A DNA stretch of 64,000 nucleotides from JAHRAW01 sp965203265 (GTDB lineage Bacteria; Pseudomonadota; Gammaproteobacteria; Arenicellales; Poriferihabitantaceae), in the NCBI GenBank assembly GCA_965203265.1, contig CBDBBV010000002.1:1054001-1118000 (forward strand). Reading direction: 5' to 3'. Shown in pieces: positions 56,204 to 64,000 of this stretch (the first letter of the stretch is position 1; every line of letters starts with the position of its first letter). The notes below the pieces were generated by a model, which was not told the origin of the DNA, ran no database searches, and saw only the letters and a program-made list of their open reading frames with translations. The position numbers were made by a program, and so were the translations under genes.

Positions 56204-57031
56204 ATGCCCTCCCCTTCCAACCCCCCCAAGTCCGCCTCTTCGCGTCGGCGCCGGTTTTTTCCGTTCAACTGGAACTGGACGTGGACGCGCCTGCATCGTT
56301 TCGCCTCGCCGCCGCATTTCTACCGATTCGCCAGCCGTTGGGCGAAACGGCTCGGCTGGCTCGCCCTGCCGTTGTTGCTCGGCGGCGCCTACGGCGGGCT
56401 GGCGCTCGCCCCGCCGGACTATCAGATGGGCGACAGCTACCGCATCGTGTATATCCACGCGCCGTCAGCGTGGATGTCCATGTTCGTCTATGCGCTCATG
56501 GCGCTGGCCGCCGGAGTCGGCTTGGTGTGGCACCTGAAACTGGGGGATGCCGTCGCCCGCGCCTGCGCCCCGCTGGGGGCGGCCTTCACGCTGTGCGCGC
56601 TGGTTACCGGCGCGCTGTGGGGGCGGCCCACTTGGGGCGCGTACTGGGTGTGGGACGCCAGATTGACTTCGGAACTGGTGTTGCTGTTCCTGTTCCTCGG
56701 ATACATCGCCCTGTCGAACGCCTTCGACGAGCCGCGCACCGCGGCTCGAGCGGCGGCGATTCTGGCGCTGGCGGGATTGGTCAACCTGCCGATCATTCAT
56801 TTTTCGGTGGAGTGGTGGAATACCCTGCATCAGGGGGCGAGCGTGACCAAGTTCGGCCGGCCGAGCATGGATGTGCGCATGTTGATTCCGCTGTTGATCA
56901 TGTTCGCGGCGTTCAATCTGTATTTCTTCTCCGCCATGCTCAACCGCGCCTGCTGCGAACTGCTCGAGCGGGAACGGGGGACGAGGTGGGCGGCTGAGGT
57001 AGCTGAGGTAGCTGGGGTGGCGCGTGGCTGA
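56204..57031 (+). CDS. ccmC: Heme exporter protein CcmC
   Basis: CcmC binds heme through a Trp-rich periplasmic loop and loads it onto CcmE. The 275-residue protein has six helices and the signature WGAYWVWDARLTSELVLLF, with the two His residues expected for heme binding (YIHAP and IIHFSVEWWNTLHQ). The N terminus is about 40 residues longer than in E. coli, with an Arg/Ser-rich extension. ATG 56204 is the first clear start. Confidence 0.94.
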   Translation: MPSPSNPPKSASSRRRRFFPFNWNWTWTRLHRFASPPHFYRFASRWAKRLGWLALPLLLGGAYGGLALAPPDYQMGDSYRIVYIHAPSAWMSMFVYALMALAAGVGLVWHLKLGDAVARACAPLGAAFTLCALVTGALWGRPTWGAYWVWDARLTSELVLLFLFLGYIALSNAFDEPRTAARAAAILALAGLVNLPIIHFSVEWWNTLHQGASVTKFGRPSMDVRMLIPLLIMFAAFNLYFFSAMLNRACCELLERERGTRWAAEVAEVAGVARG

Positions 57032-57212
57032 ATTCCTGCGGATGGGCGGCTACGCATTCTATATCTGGTGCAGCTACGGGGTGGTTGCCGCGCTGCTCGC
57101 CTATCAATACTTCGCGCCGTTGCGCAAGCGGCGGAAATTGCTGGCCGAACTGGCTGCGCAAGCCGAGCGGGCCAACGAAGCGCAAGCGCCCCGGCAACCC
57201 GCCGAGTCATGA
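57024..57212 (+). CDS. ccmD: Heme exporter protein CcmD
   Basis: CcmD is a small membrane protein (62 residues) needed for release of holo-CcmE from CcmABC. It has one helix (about 10-30) and a charged tail. GTG start overlaps ccmC by eight bases. Confidence 0.88.
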   Translation: MAEFLRMGGYAFYIWCSYGVVAALLAYQYFAPLRKRRKLLAELAAQAERANEAQAPRQPAES

Positions 57213-57219
57213 GTTGCCG

Positions 57220-57672
57220 ATGAATGCGCGACGCCGACAAAGGCTGATACTGGTCGTCCTGCTGCTGGTCGGGGTGGGCGGCGCCATGACTCTGGCGTTG
57301 AGCGCCCTCAGGCAAAACATCAACCTGTTCCACACACCCACCGAGGTGCGCGCCGGTAGTGTGCCGGACGGCAGCGTTTTCCGCATTGGCGGCATGGTGG
57401 TGGATGGCAGCGTGCGCCGCGACGGCGACGGCGCCGCCGCCGACTTGTCGGTAACATTCGACCTCACCGACACCCAGAGCAGCGTGCAAGTCGCCTACAG
57501 CGGCATCCTTCCCGACCTGTTTCGCGAGGGACAGGGCGTGGTGGCCCTGGGGCAAATGCGCGGCGGAGTGTTCGTCGCCCGACAGGTGCTGGCCAAGCAC
57601 GATGAGACCTACATGCCGCCGGAAGTGAGCGCCGCTCTGGAAGCCGCCGAGGCCGCCGCCAACCGTCCATGA
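57220..57672 (+). CDS. ccmE: Heme chaperone CcmE
   Basis: CcmE carries heme covalently in the periplasm. The 150-residue protein has an N-terminal anchor (about 8-28) and an OB-fold domain. The heme-binding His is His127 in AKHDETYMPPEV, followed by Tyr131. Confidence 0.95.
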   Translation: MNARRRQRLILVVLLLVGVGGAMTLALSALRQNINLFHTPTEVRAGSVPDGSVFRIGGMVVDGSVRRDGDGAAADLSVTFDLTDTQSSVQVAYSGILPDLFREGQGVVALGQMRGGVFVARQVLAKHDETYMPPEVSAALEAAEAAANRP

Positions 57673-59681
57673 TCCCCGAACTCGGCCAATTCGCCCTGAT
57701 TGTGGCGCTGGCGACGGCGATACTGCAGGCAACCCTGCCGCTGTACGGCGCCTTTGCCAACATCCCCGCTTGGGTGGCGCTGGCCAAGCCGGCGGCGCGC
57801 TCGCAGTTGCTGCTGGTGGCGGTGGCGTTCGCCTGCCTGACTTACGCCTTCGTGGTCGGCGATTTCTCCGTGGAATATGTCGCCCACCACTCCAACAGTC
57901 ACCTGCCCCTGCTGTTTCGCATCGCCGGAGTGTGGGGCGGCCACGAGGGTTCGCTGTTGTTGTGGAGTCTCATTCTGGCGCTGTGGAGCGGCGCGGTTTC
58001 CCGATACGCCCGGCGTCTGCCGGATGTGGTGGTCGCCCGGGTGCTGGCGGTGATGGCGATGATCAGCGTCGGCTTCCTGCTGTTCATGCTGCTGACCTCC
58101 AACCCGTTCGAGCGACTCCTACCGCCGCCGCCGGATGGACGCGACCTCAATCCCCTGCTGCAGGACATCGGCTTGGTCATCCACCCGCCCATGCTGTACG
58201 CCGGTTATGTGGGCTTCTCGGTGGCCTTCGCCTTTGCCGTCGCCGCGCTCTTGGGCGGGCGTTTGGACGCGGCCTGGGCGCGCTGGTCGCGGCCCTGGAC
58301 CAACATCGCCTGGATGTTCCTCACCATCGGCATCGTGCTCGGCTCGTGGTGGGCCTATTACGAACTCGGTTGGGGCGGCTGGTGGTTCTGGGATCCGGTG
58401 GAAAACGCCTCGTTCATGCCCTGGCTGGCGGGCACCGCCCTGATTCATTCGCTGGCGGCCACGGAAAAACGCGGCGCATTCAAGGCGTGGACCGTGTTGC
58501 TGGCGGTACTCGCCTTCTCCCTCTCCCTCCTCGGCACCTTTCTGGTGCGCTCCGGCGTGCTGACCTCGGTACACGCCTTCGCCACGGATCCGGCGCGCGG
58601 CCTGTTCATCCTCATATTCCTCGGCATCGTCATCGGCGGCTCCCTCGCCCTGTATGCGTGGCGCGCGCCGACGGTGATCAGCCGCGCGAGATTCCACCCA
58701 TTCTCCCGGGAAACGGCGCTACTGATCAACAATGTGTTGCTCGCCATCCTCTGCTTCGTGGTGTTGACCGGAACCCTCTATCCGCTCATTCTCGATGTCC
58801 TCGGCGGCGGGAAGATTTCCGTGGGCGCGCCCTATTTCAATTTCCTCTTCGCCGCCATCGGCGCGCCGTTGGCGCTGGCTCTCGGCGTCGGCGCCCTGTT
58901 GAAATGGAAGCGGGACACGGGGGCGCGCCTACCCGGCAAACTGGCGTTGCCGGTGTTTTTCAGCGTGATGGCCGGGCTGCTACTGCCGTTGCTCATGCCG
59001 CGTTATTCGTGGAATGCGGCGTTCGGCCTCGCCCTCGGCTGCTGGGTCGTGCTGACCGCGCTGACGGCGCTCGCACAAGGACAAGGACAAGGAAGCGGTC
59101 GCCCGTTCAGCCTGCGCGTCCCCCGCTCGATTCAAGGCATGGCGTTGGCGCATATCGGCGTCGGCGTGTTCATCATCGGCGTTACCTGCACCAACGCCTA
59201 CAGCATCGAAGCGGATGTGCGCATGGCCGTGGGCGAAACCCACACGGTGGCCGGTTACCGGTTCACCTTCAACGGCGTGGAGAATCATTCGGGGGCGAAC
59301 TACGAGGCGTTGCGGGGGGAATTCTCGATCGCTAGTTCGGATCGGCAACTGACGAAACTGTATCCGGAGAAGCGCACCTATCTGGTGCAGAAAAACCCGA
59401 TGACCGAGGCCGCCATCGACGCCGGATTCACCCGCGATCTGTATGTCGCGCTGGGCGAACCGCTGCAGGGTGATGCGGTGTGGTCGGTGCGCATCCACTA
59501 CAAGCCGTTCGTGAGATGGATATGGCTGGGCGCGCTGTTGATGGCCCTGGGGGGGCTGGTGGCGGCCACCGACCGGCGCTACCAACGAAATCCGGCGGCG
59601 GGCGTGTCGAGGCGTGATGCGTCCTCGCCTAATTCGCCCGCGCCCAAACCCAAACCGAGCACGGCGGCGGCCACCCCATGA
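57669..59681 (+). CDS. ccmF: Cytochrome c heme lyase subunit CcmF
   Basis: CcmF attaches heme to apocytochrome c together with CcmH and CcmI. The 670-residue membrane protein has the heme-handling motif GWGGWWFWDPVENASFMPW, GGHEGSLLLW, and some 13-15 helices. ATG overlaps the ccmE stop. Confidence 0.96.
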   Translation: MIPELGQFALIVALATAILQATLPLYGAFANIPAWVALAKPAARSQLLLVAVAFACLTYAFVVGDFSVEYVAHHSNSHLPLLFRIAGVWGGHEGSLLLWSLILALWSGAVSRYARRLPDVVVARVLAVMAMISVGFLLFMLLTSNPFERLLPPPPDGRDLNPLLQDIGLVIHPPMLYAGYVGFSVAFAFAVAALLGGRLDAAWARWSRPWTNIAWMFLTIGIVLGSWWAYYELGWGGWWFWDPVENASFMPWLAGTALIHSLAATEKRGAFKAWTVLLAVLAFSLSLLGTFLVRSGVLTSVHAFATDPARGLFILIFLGIVIGGSLALYAWRAPTVISRARFHPFSRETALLINNVLLAILCFVVLTGTLYPLILDVLGGGKISVGAPYFNFLFAAIGAPLALALGVGALLKWKRDTGARLPGKLALPVFFSVMAGLLLPLLMPRYSWNAAFGLALGCWVVLTALTALAQGQGQGSGRPFSLRVPRSIQGMALAHIGVGVFIIGVTCTNAYSIEADVRMAVGETHTVAGYRFTFNGVENHSGANYEALRGEFSIASSDRQLTKLYPEKRTYLVQKNPMTEAAIDAGFTRDLYVALGEPLQGDAVWSVRIHYKPFVRWIWLGALLMALGGLVAATDRRYQRNPAAGVSRRDASSPNSPAPKPKPSTAAATP

Positions 59682-60217
59682 AACGCCTTCGCTTCATCGC
59701 CCCTCTGCTAGGATTCGTCGTGCTGATCGGATTCCTCGGCGTGGGCTTGACCCTCGATCCGCGAGAATTGCCGTCTCCCTTCATCGACAAACCGGCACCG
59801 ACCTTTTCCCTGCCGAGATTGCGCGCGCCTGAGCAAAATTTCAGCAGTAGCCAGATGGCTGGGCGAGTGTGGTTGCTCAATGTGTGGGCCTCTTGGTGCG
59901 CCGCCTGCCGCACCGAGCATCCGCTGCTCAACCGCATCGCGCAACTGGGCACTGTGCCCATAGTCGGCCTGAACTACAAGGATGACGCCAATGACGCCGA
60001 CGCTTGGCTGCAACAATTCGGCAATCCCTATTCCCACATCCCGTTCGACCCGAACGGCGAGGTCGGCCTCGAATACGGCGTGTACGGCGTGCCGGAAACC
60101 TATCTGATCGACGAGAACGGCCTCATCCGCTTCAAGCAGACCGGCCCCATCACTCCGCAGATTCTGCAACAGCGACTGCTGCCGCTCATCGCCGAATTGC
60201 GCCGGGGGGCGGCGTGA
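59678..60217 (+). CDS. ccmG: Thiol:disulfide interchange protein CcmG/DsbE
   Basis: CcmG keeps the apocytochrome heme-binding Cys residues reduced. The 179-residue thioredoxin-fold protein is anchored by its N-terminal helix and has the active site WASWCAACRTEHP. GVPETYLID gives the cis-Pro loop. Confidence 0.95.
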   Translation: MKRLRFIAPLLGFVVLIGFLGVGLTLDPRELPSPFIDKPAPTFSLPRLRAPEQNFSSSQMAGRVWLLNVWASWCAACRTEHPLLNRIAQLGTVPIVGLNYKDDANDADAWLQQFGNPYSHIPFDPNGEVGLEYGVYGVPETYLIDENGLIRFKQTGPITPQILQQRLLPLIAELRRGAA

Positions 60218-60702
60218 AGCACCTCGCCCTCGCCGCCGTCGCGCTCGCCCTCGCCCTTGTGGCCACGGCGGCGGCAATCCATTCGGATTCGGCTTCGGCG
60301 CAGGTGGATGCGGCGCAGTTCGCGACGGCGCGACAAACAGCCCTGTACGGCGACCTGATCGGCGAGCTGCGCTGCTTGGTGTGCGCCAATCAGAGTCTCG
60401 CCGACTCCGACTCCGATCTGGCCCAGGACTTGCGCGGCAAGGTGCGTGAAATGGTCGCTCAGGGTCGGCGGCGGGGAGAAATCATCGACTACATGGTGGC
60501 GCGCTACGGCGAATATGTGCTGTATCGCCCGCGCCTCACTCCGGCAACCGCCTTCCTCTGGCTGGCGCCGTTCATTCTGCTGCCGCTCGGCCTAGGTGTC
60601 ATCTGGCGCATCGCCATGCGCAAACTCCGGCAGCAACCCGACCCCTACTCGGCCAAGCAGGTACAACAGGCGCGCGCCCTCATTGAGGACGACTCCGAAT
60701 GA
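60214..60702 (+). CDS. ccmH: Cytochrome c maturation protein CcmH
   Basis: CcmH is a membrane-anchored thiol protein with signal segment (about 1-25), the LRCLVCANQSL redox motif and a C-terminal membrane helix (about 105-125). The 162-residue size is the short CcmH; the CcmI part is separate. GTG 60214 overlaps the ccmG stop (TGA within GTGA). Confidence 0.94.
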   Translation: MKHLALAAVALALALVATAAAIHSDSASAQVDAAQFATARQTALYGDLIGELRCLVCANQSLADSDSDLAQDLRGKVREMVAQGRRRGEIIDYMVARYGEYVLYRPRLTPATAFLWLAPFILLPLGLGVIWRIAMRKLRQQPDPYSAKQVQQARALIEDDSE

Positions 60703-61931
60703 TCCCGTTCGGCGTGGGCGCCGTCGCCTTGCTCGCTGTGGTTGTGGGGATGCTGTTGCCCACCCTGCTGAACCCCAAGCCGCTCAAGGGGGACGACCGC
60801 GACCGTAACCGAGAAAACATCCGCATAGCCCAGCGGCGGCTGGCGGAACTTGACGACTCCGGCGACGCGGCCGCGCGGGCGGAAATCGAATTCGCCCTGC
60901 TCGACGACCTCGCCGCCGACAACCCATCGAAAACGCGCGCGGCGAAGACGCCGGGGAAATTCCGCACCGCGCTGATTCTCGCGGCGTTGCCGATCTTCAG
61001 CATCGGCCTCTACCTGCAGCTAGGCAACCTCGCGGCGCTGACGCCGCACGCTTCCGGGGAAATACCGTCTTTGCAGGTGCTGATGGATGAACTCGAACAA
61101 AAGCTCGCCGCCAACCCGGCCAATGCGGACGGCTGGGCGCTGGCCGGCAGCGCCTATCTGCGCCTCGGCCAATTCGCCAAGGCCGAGCGCGCCTATCGCA
61201 CCCTGCACCAACTGACCGGCGACGACGCGGATGTGCTCGCCGCCTGGGCCGACGCCGAGGTGCGGGCGAACGACGGAGTTTTCTCGCCGGAGACTCTGGT
61301 GCGCCTCGAACGCGCGCTGGCTCTCGCTCCGGCGCACCACGGCGCCCTGCTGCTGGCCGCTCTGGGCGCCGAATATCAAGGCGAGCATCGTCAGGCGCTG
61401 GGCTATCTGGCGCGGCTGGCGCAGGCGCGGGAAAGCGGCGAACAGGCGGATGGCGAGGCGGAACGACTGGCGGCGCGGATGCGGCGAGTGGCGCAGGCCG
61501 CCCAGCTGGAAATACCGCAAGTACCGGTGCCGGAGTCGGAGTCGGACTCGGCGGCGTTGCGGGTGGTGGTGAAAATCGATCCGCAGTTGGCTGGGAGAAT
61601 TCGCCCGGATCAGCAGGTGTATGTCTTCGCCAAGTCCGTGGATGAGCCGCCGATGCCGATACGGTTGGCGGTGAGCAGCCGTCTCGCCTCGGATTTGCCC
61701 GTGTTGCTCACGCTGGACGACTCGACGGCGATGGTGGGCGGCTTGAAACTTTCGGACTTCGATCTGGTGTCGGTGATGGCGCGCCTGTCTCGCTCCGACA
61801 ATCCGATCGCCCAGCCGGGGGATATGGAGAGTAAGAGCGAAAATATCGCGGTGAGCGCCCGGCGCGGCGATGAGCGCCCGTTGGAACTGGTGATCAACCG
61901 GGTGGTCGGCGCTCGCCCCTCGGATCGATAA
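60699..61931 (+). CDS. ccmI: Cytochrome c maturation protein CcmI
   Basis: CcmI is the apocytochrome chaperone. The 410-residue protein has two N-terminal helices (about 1-20, 85-110) and a TPR region (about 110-280; NADGWALAGSAYLRLGQF), followed by a periplasmic C-terminal domain. Its start overlaps the ccmH stop. It closes the ccm operon; convergent alaX-like gene follows. Confidence 0.92.
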   Translation: MIPFGVGAVALLAVVVGMLLPTLLNPKPLKGDDRDRNRENIRIAQRRLAELDDSGDAAARAEIEFALLDDLAADNPSKTRAAKTPGKFRTALILAALPIFSIGLYLQLGNLAALTPHASGEIPSLQVLMDELEQKLAANPANADGWALAGSAYLRLGQFAKAERAYRTLHQLTGDDADVLAAWADAEVRANDGVFSPETLVRLERALALAPAHHGALLLAALGAEYQGEHRQALGYLARLAQARESGEQADGEAERLAARMRRVAQAAQLEIPQVPVPESESDSAALRVVVKIDPQLAGRIRPDQQVYVFAKSVDEPPMPIRLAVSSRLASDLPVLLTLDDSTAMVGGLKLSDFDLVSVMARLSRSDNPIAQPGDMESKSENIAVSARRGDERPLELVINRVVGARPSDR

Positions 61932-61960
61932 CTGAATCGCCGGAAGGCCGGCCGGGGGCG

Positions 61961-62662
61961 CTACGAATCGGCGAATTCGATGGTAACGCGCCGATTCTGC
62001 TTGCCCTTGCTCTTGATGCTCTGCACCCGCACGGTGCCGATTTCGCCGGTCGAAGCCACGTGGGTGCCGCCGCAGGGCTGCAGGTCGATGCTGTCGAATT
62101 CCACCAGCCGCACGCGCCCGCTGCCCATGGGCGGCTTGACCGACATGGTGCGCACCAATTCCGGCTGTTGCGCCATTTCCGCATCGCTGATCCAGCGCAG
62201 GCGCATGGGGCGATCTTCTCGAATCAGTTCGTTCAAGCGCGTTTCGATCGCCGCCTTGTCCGGCGGATCGGGCAGATAGAAGTCCAGCCTGCCGCTGCCG
62301 TCTCGGATGGAGCCGCCGGTAACCGGCGCCGGAATGACGGCGCACAACATGTGCATGCAACTGTGCATTCGCATCAGGCGATGACGCCGCGCCCAGTCGA
62401 TTTCGAGATGGACTCGCTCGCCCACTTGCGGCAAGGGGCCTTCGGCGACGATGTGTCGGTGCACGTCGCCCGCCTTGCGGGTGTCGAGGACGGCGCATTG
62501 GGTACCGTCCGCGCGAGTCAATTTGCCGCGGTCACCGGGTTGGCCGCCGCCCTCCGGATAGAACACGGTTCGATCCACACACACGCCGGCATCGTCCACG
62601 GCGGTTACCGTGGCGTCGCAGTGCCGCAAGTAGCCGTCTTCACGGAACAATTCGATGGTCAT
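61961..62662 (-). CDS. Alanyl-tRNA editing protein (AlaX-like)
   Basis: This free-standing editing domain hydrolyses mischarged tRNA-Ala (typically Ser-tRNA-Ala). The 233-residue protein has the zinc ligands in MHSCMHML and CGGTHVASTGEIG, matching the AlaRS editing domain. The PEGGGQPGDRG glycine-rich loop lies in the N-terminal part. ATG 62662 overlaps the stop of the upstream oxidoreductase gene (ATGA). No metal ligand is missing. Confidence 0.9.
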   Translation of the reverse strand: MTIELFREDGYLRHCDATVTAVDDAGVCVDRTVFYPEGGGQPGDRGKLTRADGTQCAVLDTRKAGDVHRHIVAEGPLPQVGERVHLEIDWARRHRLMRMHSCMHMLCAVIPAPVTGGSIRDGSGRLDFYLPDPPDKAAIETRLNELIREDRPMRLRWISDAEMAQQPELVRTMSVKPPMGSGRVRLVEFDSIDLQPCGGTHVASTGEIGTVRVQSIKSKGKQNRRVTIEFADS

Positions 62663-63615
62663 TTTGCAGTCTCCAGAGATTCGGTGATTTTTCGCCGCAC
62701 CAGTTGCGCCACTTGCACGGCGATCAGGCCATCCTCGCCGGCGACCAGCGGCCTGCGGTTGTGGCGCACGCACTCGACGAAGTGGGCGAGTTCGGCATTC
62801 AACGGCAGCTGAGGTTCGACCGCCACCCGCCGTTCGATCAACGGCGGGAAGCGGCAACCGTCCTCGGCCACCCCCGGATAGATGTGATCCAGCTGCTGGT
62901 CGGCGAAATTCAGCCCCAGATAGGCGTCCTGAGAGAACACCCGAATGCGCCGAAAGCGATTGCGCGACACCCGGCTCGCGGTTACATTGGCCACCGCGCC
63001 GTTGGCGAATTCCAGCCGGGCATTGGCGATGTCCACATGCTCGGTAACCACGCGAGCGCCGGTGGCGCGCACGCTCTCGAGGGCGGCGGGCACCAGCGAC
63101 AGCACGATGTCGATGTCGTGAATCATCAGGTCGGCAACCACATCCACATCGGCAGCCCGCTCGACGAAGGCGCCGAGCCGATGCACCTCGATGAAACGCG
63201 GATCCTTGGCCAGTTGCGCCAGTTTCATCACGCCGGCGTTGAATCGCTCCAGATGGCCGATCTGCAGAATCAGCAGGTGGCGCGCGGCGAGATCGACGAT
63301 GGCTTCGCTCTCTTCCACGGTCGGCGCGACCGGCTTTTCCAGCATGGCGTGTATGCCGTTTTCCAGCAGCACTTTGGCCACCGGCAAATGCAAACTGGTG
63401 GGCACCACGATGCTGGCGGCATCCACTCGCCCGACCAACTGCTCGGCGGAATGCAGCGCGTCGCAGCCGTGTTGTTCGGCGATTTGCCGAGCGCGTTGGG
63501 GGTCGCTATCGACCACGGCGACGAGATCGACGGCGGGCATATCCCGATAGATCTCGGCGTGAATCCTGCCAAGATAGCCGACGCCGACTACCGCGACTCG
63601 GAGAGGGGCATTCAT
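62659..63615 (-). CDS. Gfo/Idh/MocA family oxidoreductase
   Basis: This 318-residue dehydrogenase has the NAD(P)-binding start VAVVGVGYLGRIHAEIYRDM and the EKP motif (Lys-Pro of the family, in MLEKPVAP), then a C-terminal substrate domain. The substrate cannot be told from sequence; members act on sugars and UDP-sugars, including envelope amino-sugars. It is coupled to the AlaX-like gene and follows oxyR after 20 bases. Confidence 0.85.
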   Translation of the reverse strand: MNAPLRVAVVGVGYLGRIHAEIYRDMPAVDLVAVVDSDPQRARQIAEQHGCDALHSAEQLVGRVDAASIVVPTSLHLPVAKVLLENGIHAMLEKPVAPTVEESEAIVDLAARHLLILQIGHLERFNAGVMKLAQLAKDPRFIEVHRLGAFVERAADVDVVADLMIHDIDIVLSLVPAALESVRATGARVVTEHVDIANARLEFANGAVANVTASRVSRNRFRRIRVFSQDAYLGLNFADQQLDHIYPGVAEDGCRFPPLIERRVAVEPQLPLNAELAHFVECVRHNRRPLVAGEDGLIAVQVAQLVRRKITESLETAK

Positions 63616-63635
63616 CCGGTTGCGCCGCTCGATGA

Positions 63636-64000
63636 CTACGAAATCGCGGCGACCGGCTCGCTTCGGCGCCGGCCCATCATGCGCGTGCCGTTAATCGGAC
63701 ACGAGCGAATGGCCTGACGCAACGCCTCGATGGCGCGCATGCGGGGATAGCCTCGGCGCCACGCCAAGATGACCTCGCGGGCGGGACGTTTGTCGGCGAA
63801 TTTCTTGACCACCAACAGGCGGCGGGAATACTCGCCGACGCCGGCTGCGGAGCACGGCAGGACTGTCACCCCGACTCCGCTGGCAACCATATGACGGATG
63901 GTCTCGATGGAGCCGCCTTCGAGGCTTTTTTGCAACTCGGCGCGGGGGCCGGAGGCTGCGCAGGAGGGGCATTCGTCCAGCACCTGATCGCGGAAACAGT
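63636..64000 (-). CDS. oxyR: Peroxide-sensing regulator OxyR (C-terminal part, cut by window end)
   Basis: The fragment encodes the last 120 or so residues of a LysR-type regulator. At the window end it carries CFRDQVLDEC, with both redox Cys at the spacing of OxyR Cys199 and Cys208, followed by SLEGGSIETIRHMVASGVGVTVLP, typical of OxyR. The upstream part lies beyond 64000. Confidence 0.85.
   Translation of the reverse strand, partial: CFRDQVLDECPSCAASGPRAELQKSLEGGSIETIRHMVASGVGVTVLPCSAAGVGEYSRRLLVVKKFADKRPAREVILAWRRGYPRMRAIEALRQAIRSCPINGTRMMGRRRSEPVAAIS

Overview
The window is GC-rich chromosomal DNA, densely packed with genes on both strands. The gene sets point to a gammaproteobacterium: hflK-hflC-DUF2065-purA, rnr-rlmB, yggS-proC-yggT, mtaD-ubiG-gph, ampG, pyrE, mfd and a complete ccmABCDEFGHI cytochrome c maturation operon. 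I cannot name the lineage. A malate thiokinase (mtkAB), malyl-CoA lyase and glyoxylate aminotransferase cluster suggests serine-cycle-type C1 or glyoxylate metabolism.

Layout. 1-8.6 kb: mfd, then surface-protein cassette A. 8.7-11.3 kb: an exported MsrA-MsrB fusion and a DNA methyltransferase fused to an HNH nuclease. 11.3-25.8 kb: housekeeping genes (rlmB, rnr, pntAB, hisG, a LysM lipoprotein, purA, DUF2065, hflC, hflK, a TrpD2-like protein, glnA). 26-35.5 kb: an AsmA-family protein, argC, yggS-proC-yggT, ampG, pyrE and tRNA-Arg(ACG). 35.6-39 kb: cassette B. 39-43.6 kb: mtkB, mtkA, mcl and sga, with a structured leader. 43.7-48.5 kb: mtaD, ubiG, gph, panC, dinB. 48.6-52.8 kb: cassette C. 52.8-54.6 kb: a variable island with a frameshifted phage-type nuclease remnant, a 0.3-kb direct repeat and an AT-richer two-gene module of unknown function. 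54.8-64 kb: ccmA-I, an AlaX-like editing protein, a Gfo/Idh oxidoreductase and the 3' end of oxyR.

The main discovery candidate is the set of three dispersed cassettes (A, B, C). Each has a near-identical promoter box, an AGGA-type ribosome binding site, a short polar leader of about 32 codons, an uninterrupted run of 28-33 C, a signal peptide, Ig-like repeats, an autotransporter-type beta-barrel ending in Lys-Gly-Glu-(Ala/Thr)-Arg-Phe, and a related hairpin terminator. As assembled, A (31 C) is in frame, while B (33 C) and C (28 C) are one base short of being in frame. This looks like slipped-strand phase variation of a surface-protein family, with the switch placed unusually between a leader and the signal peptide. 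The homopolymer lengths need checking in raw reads.
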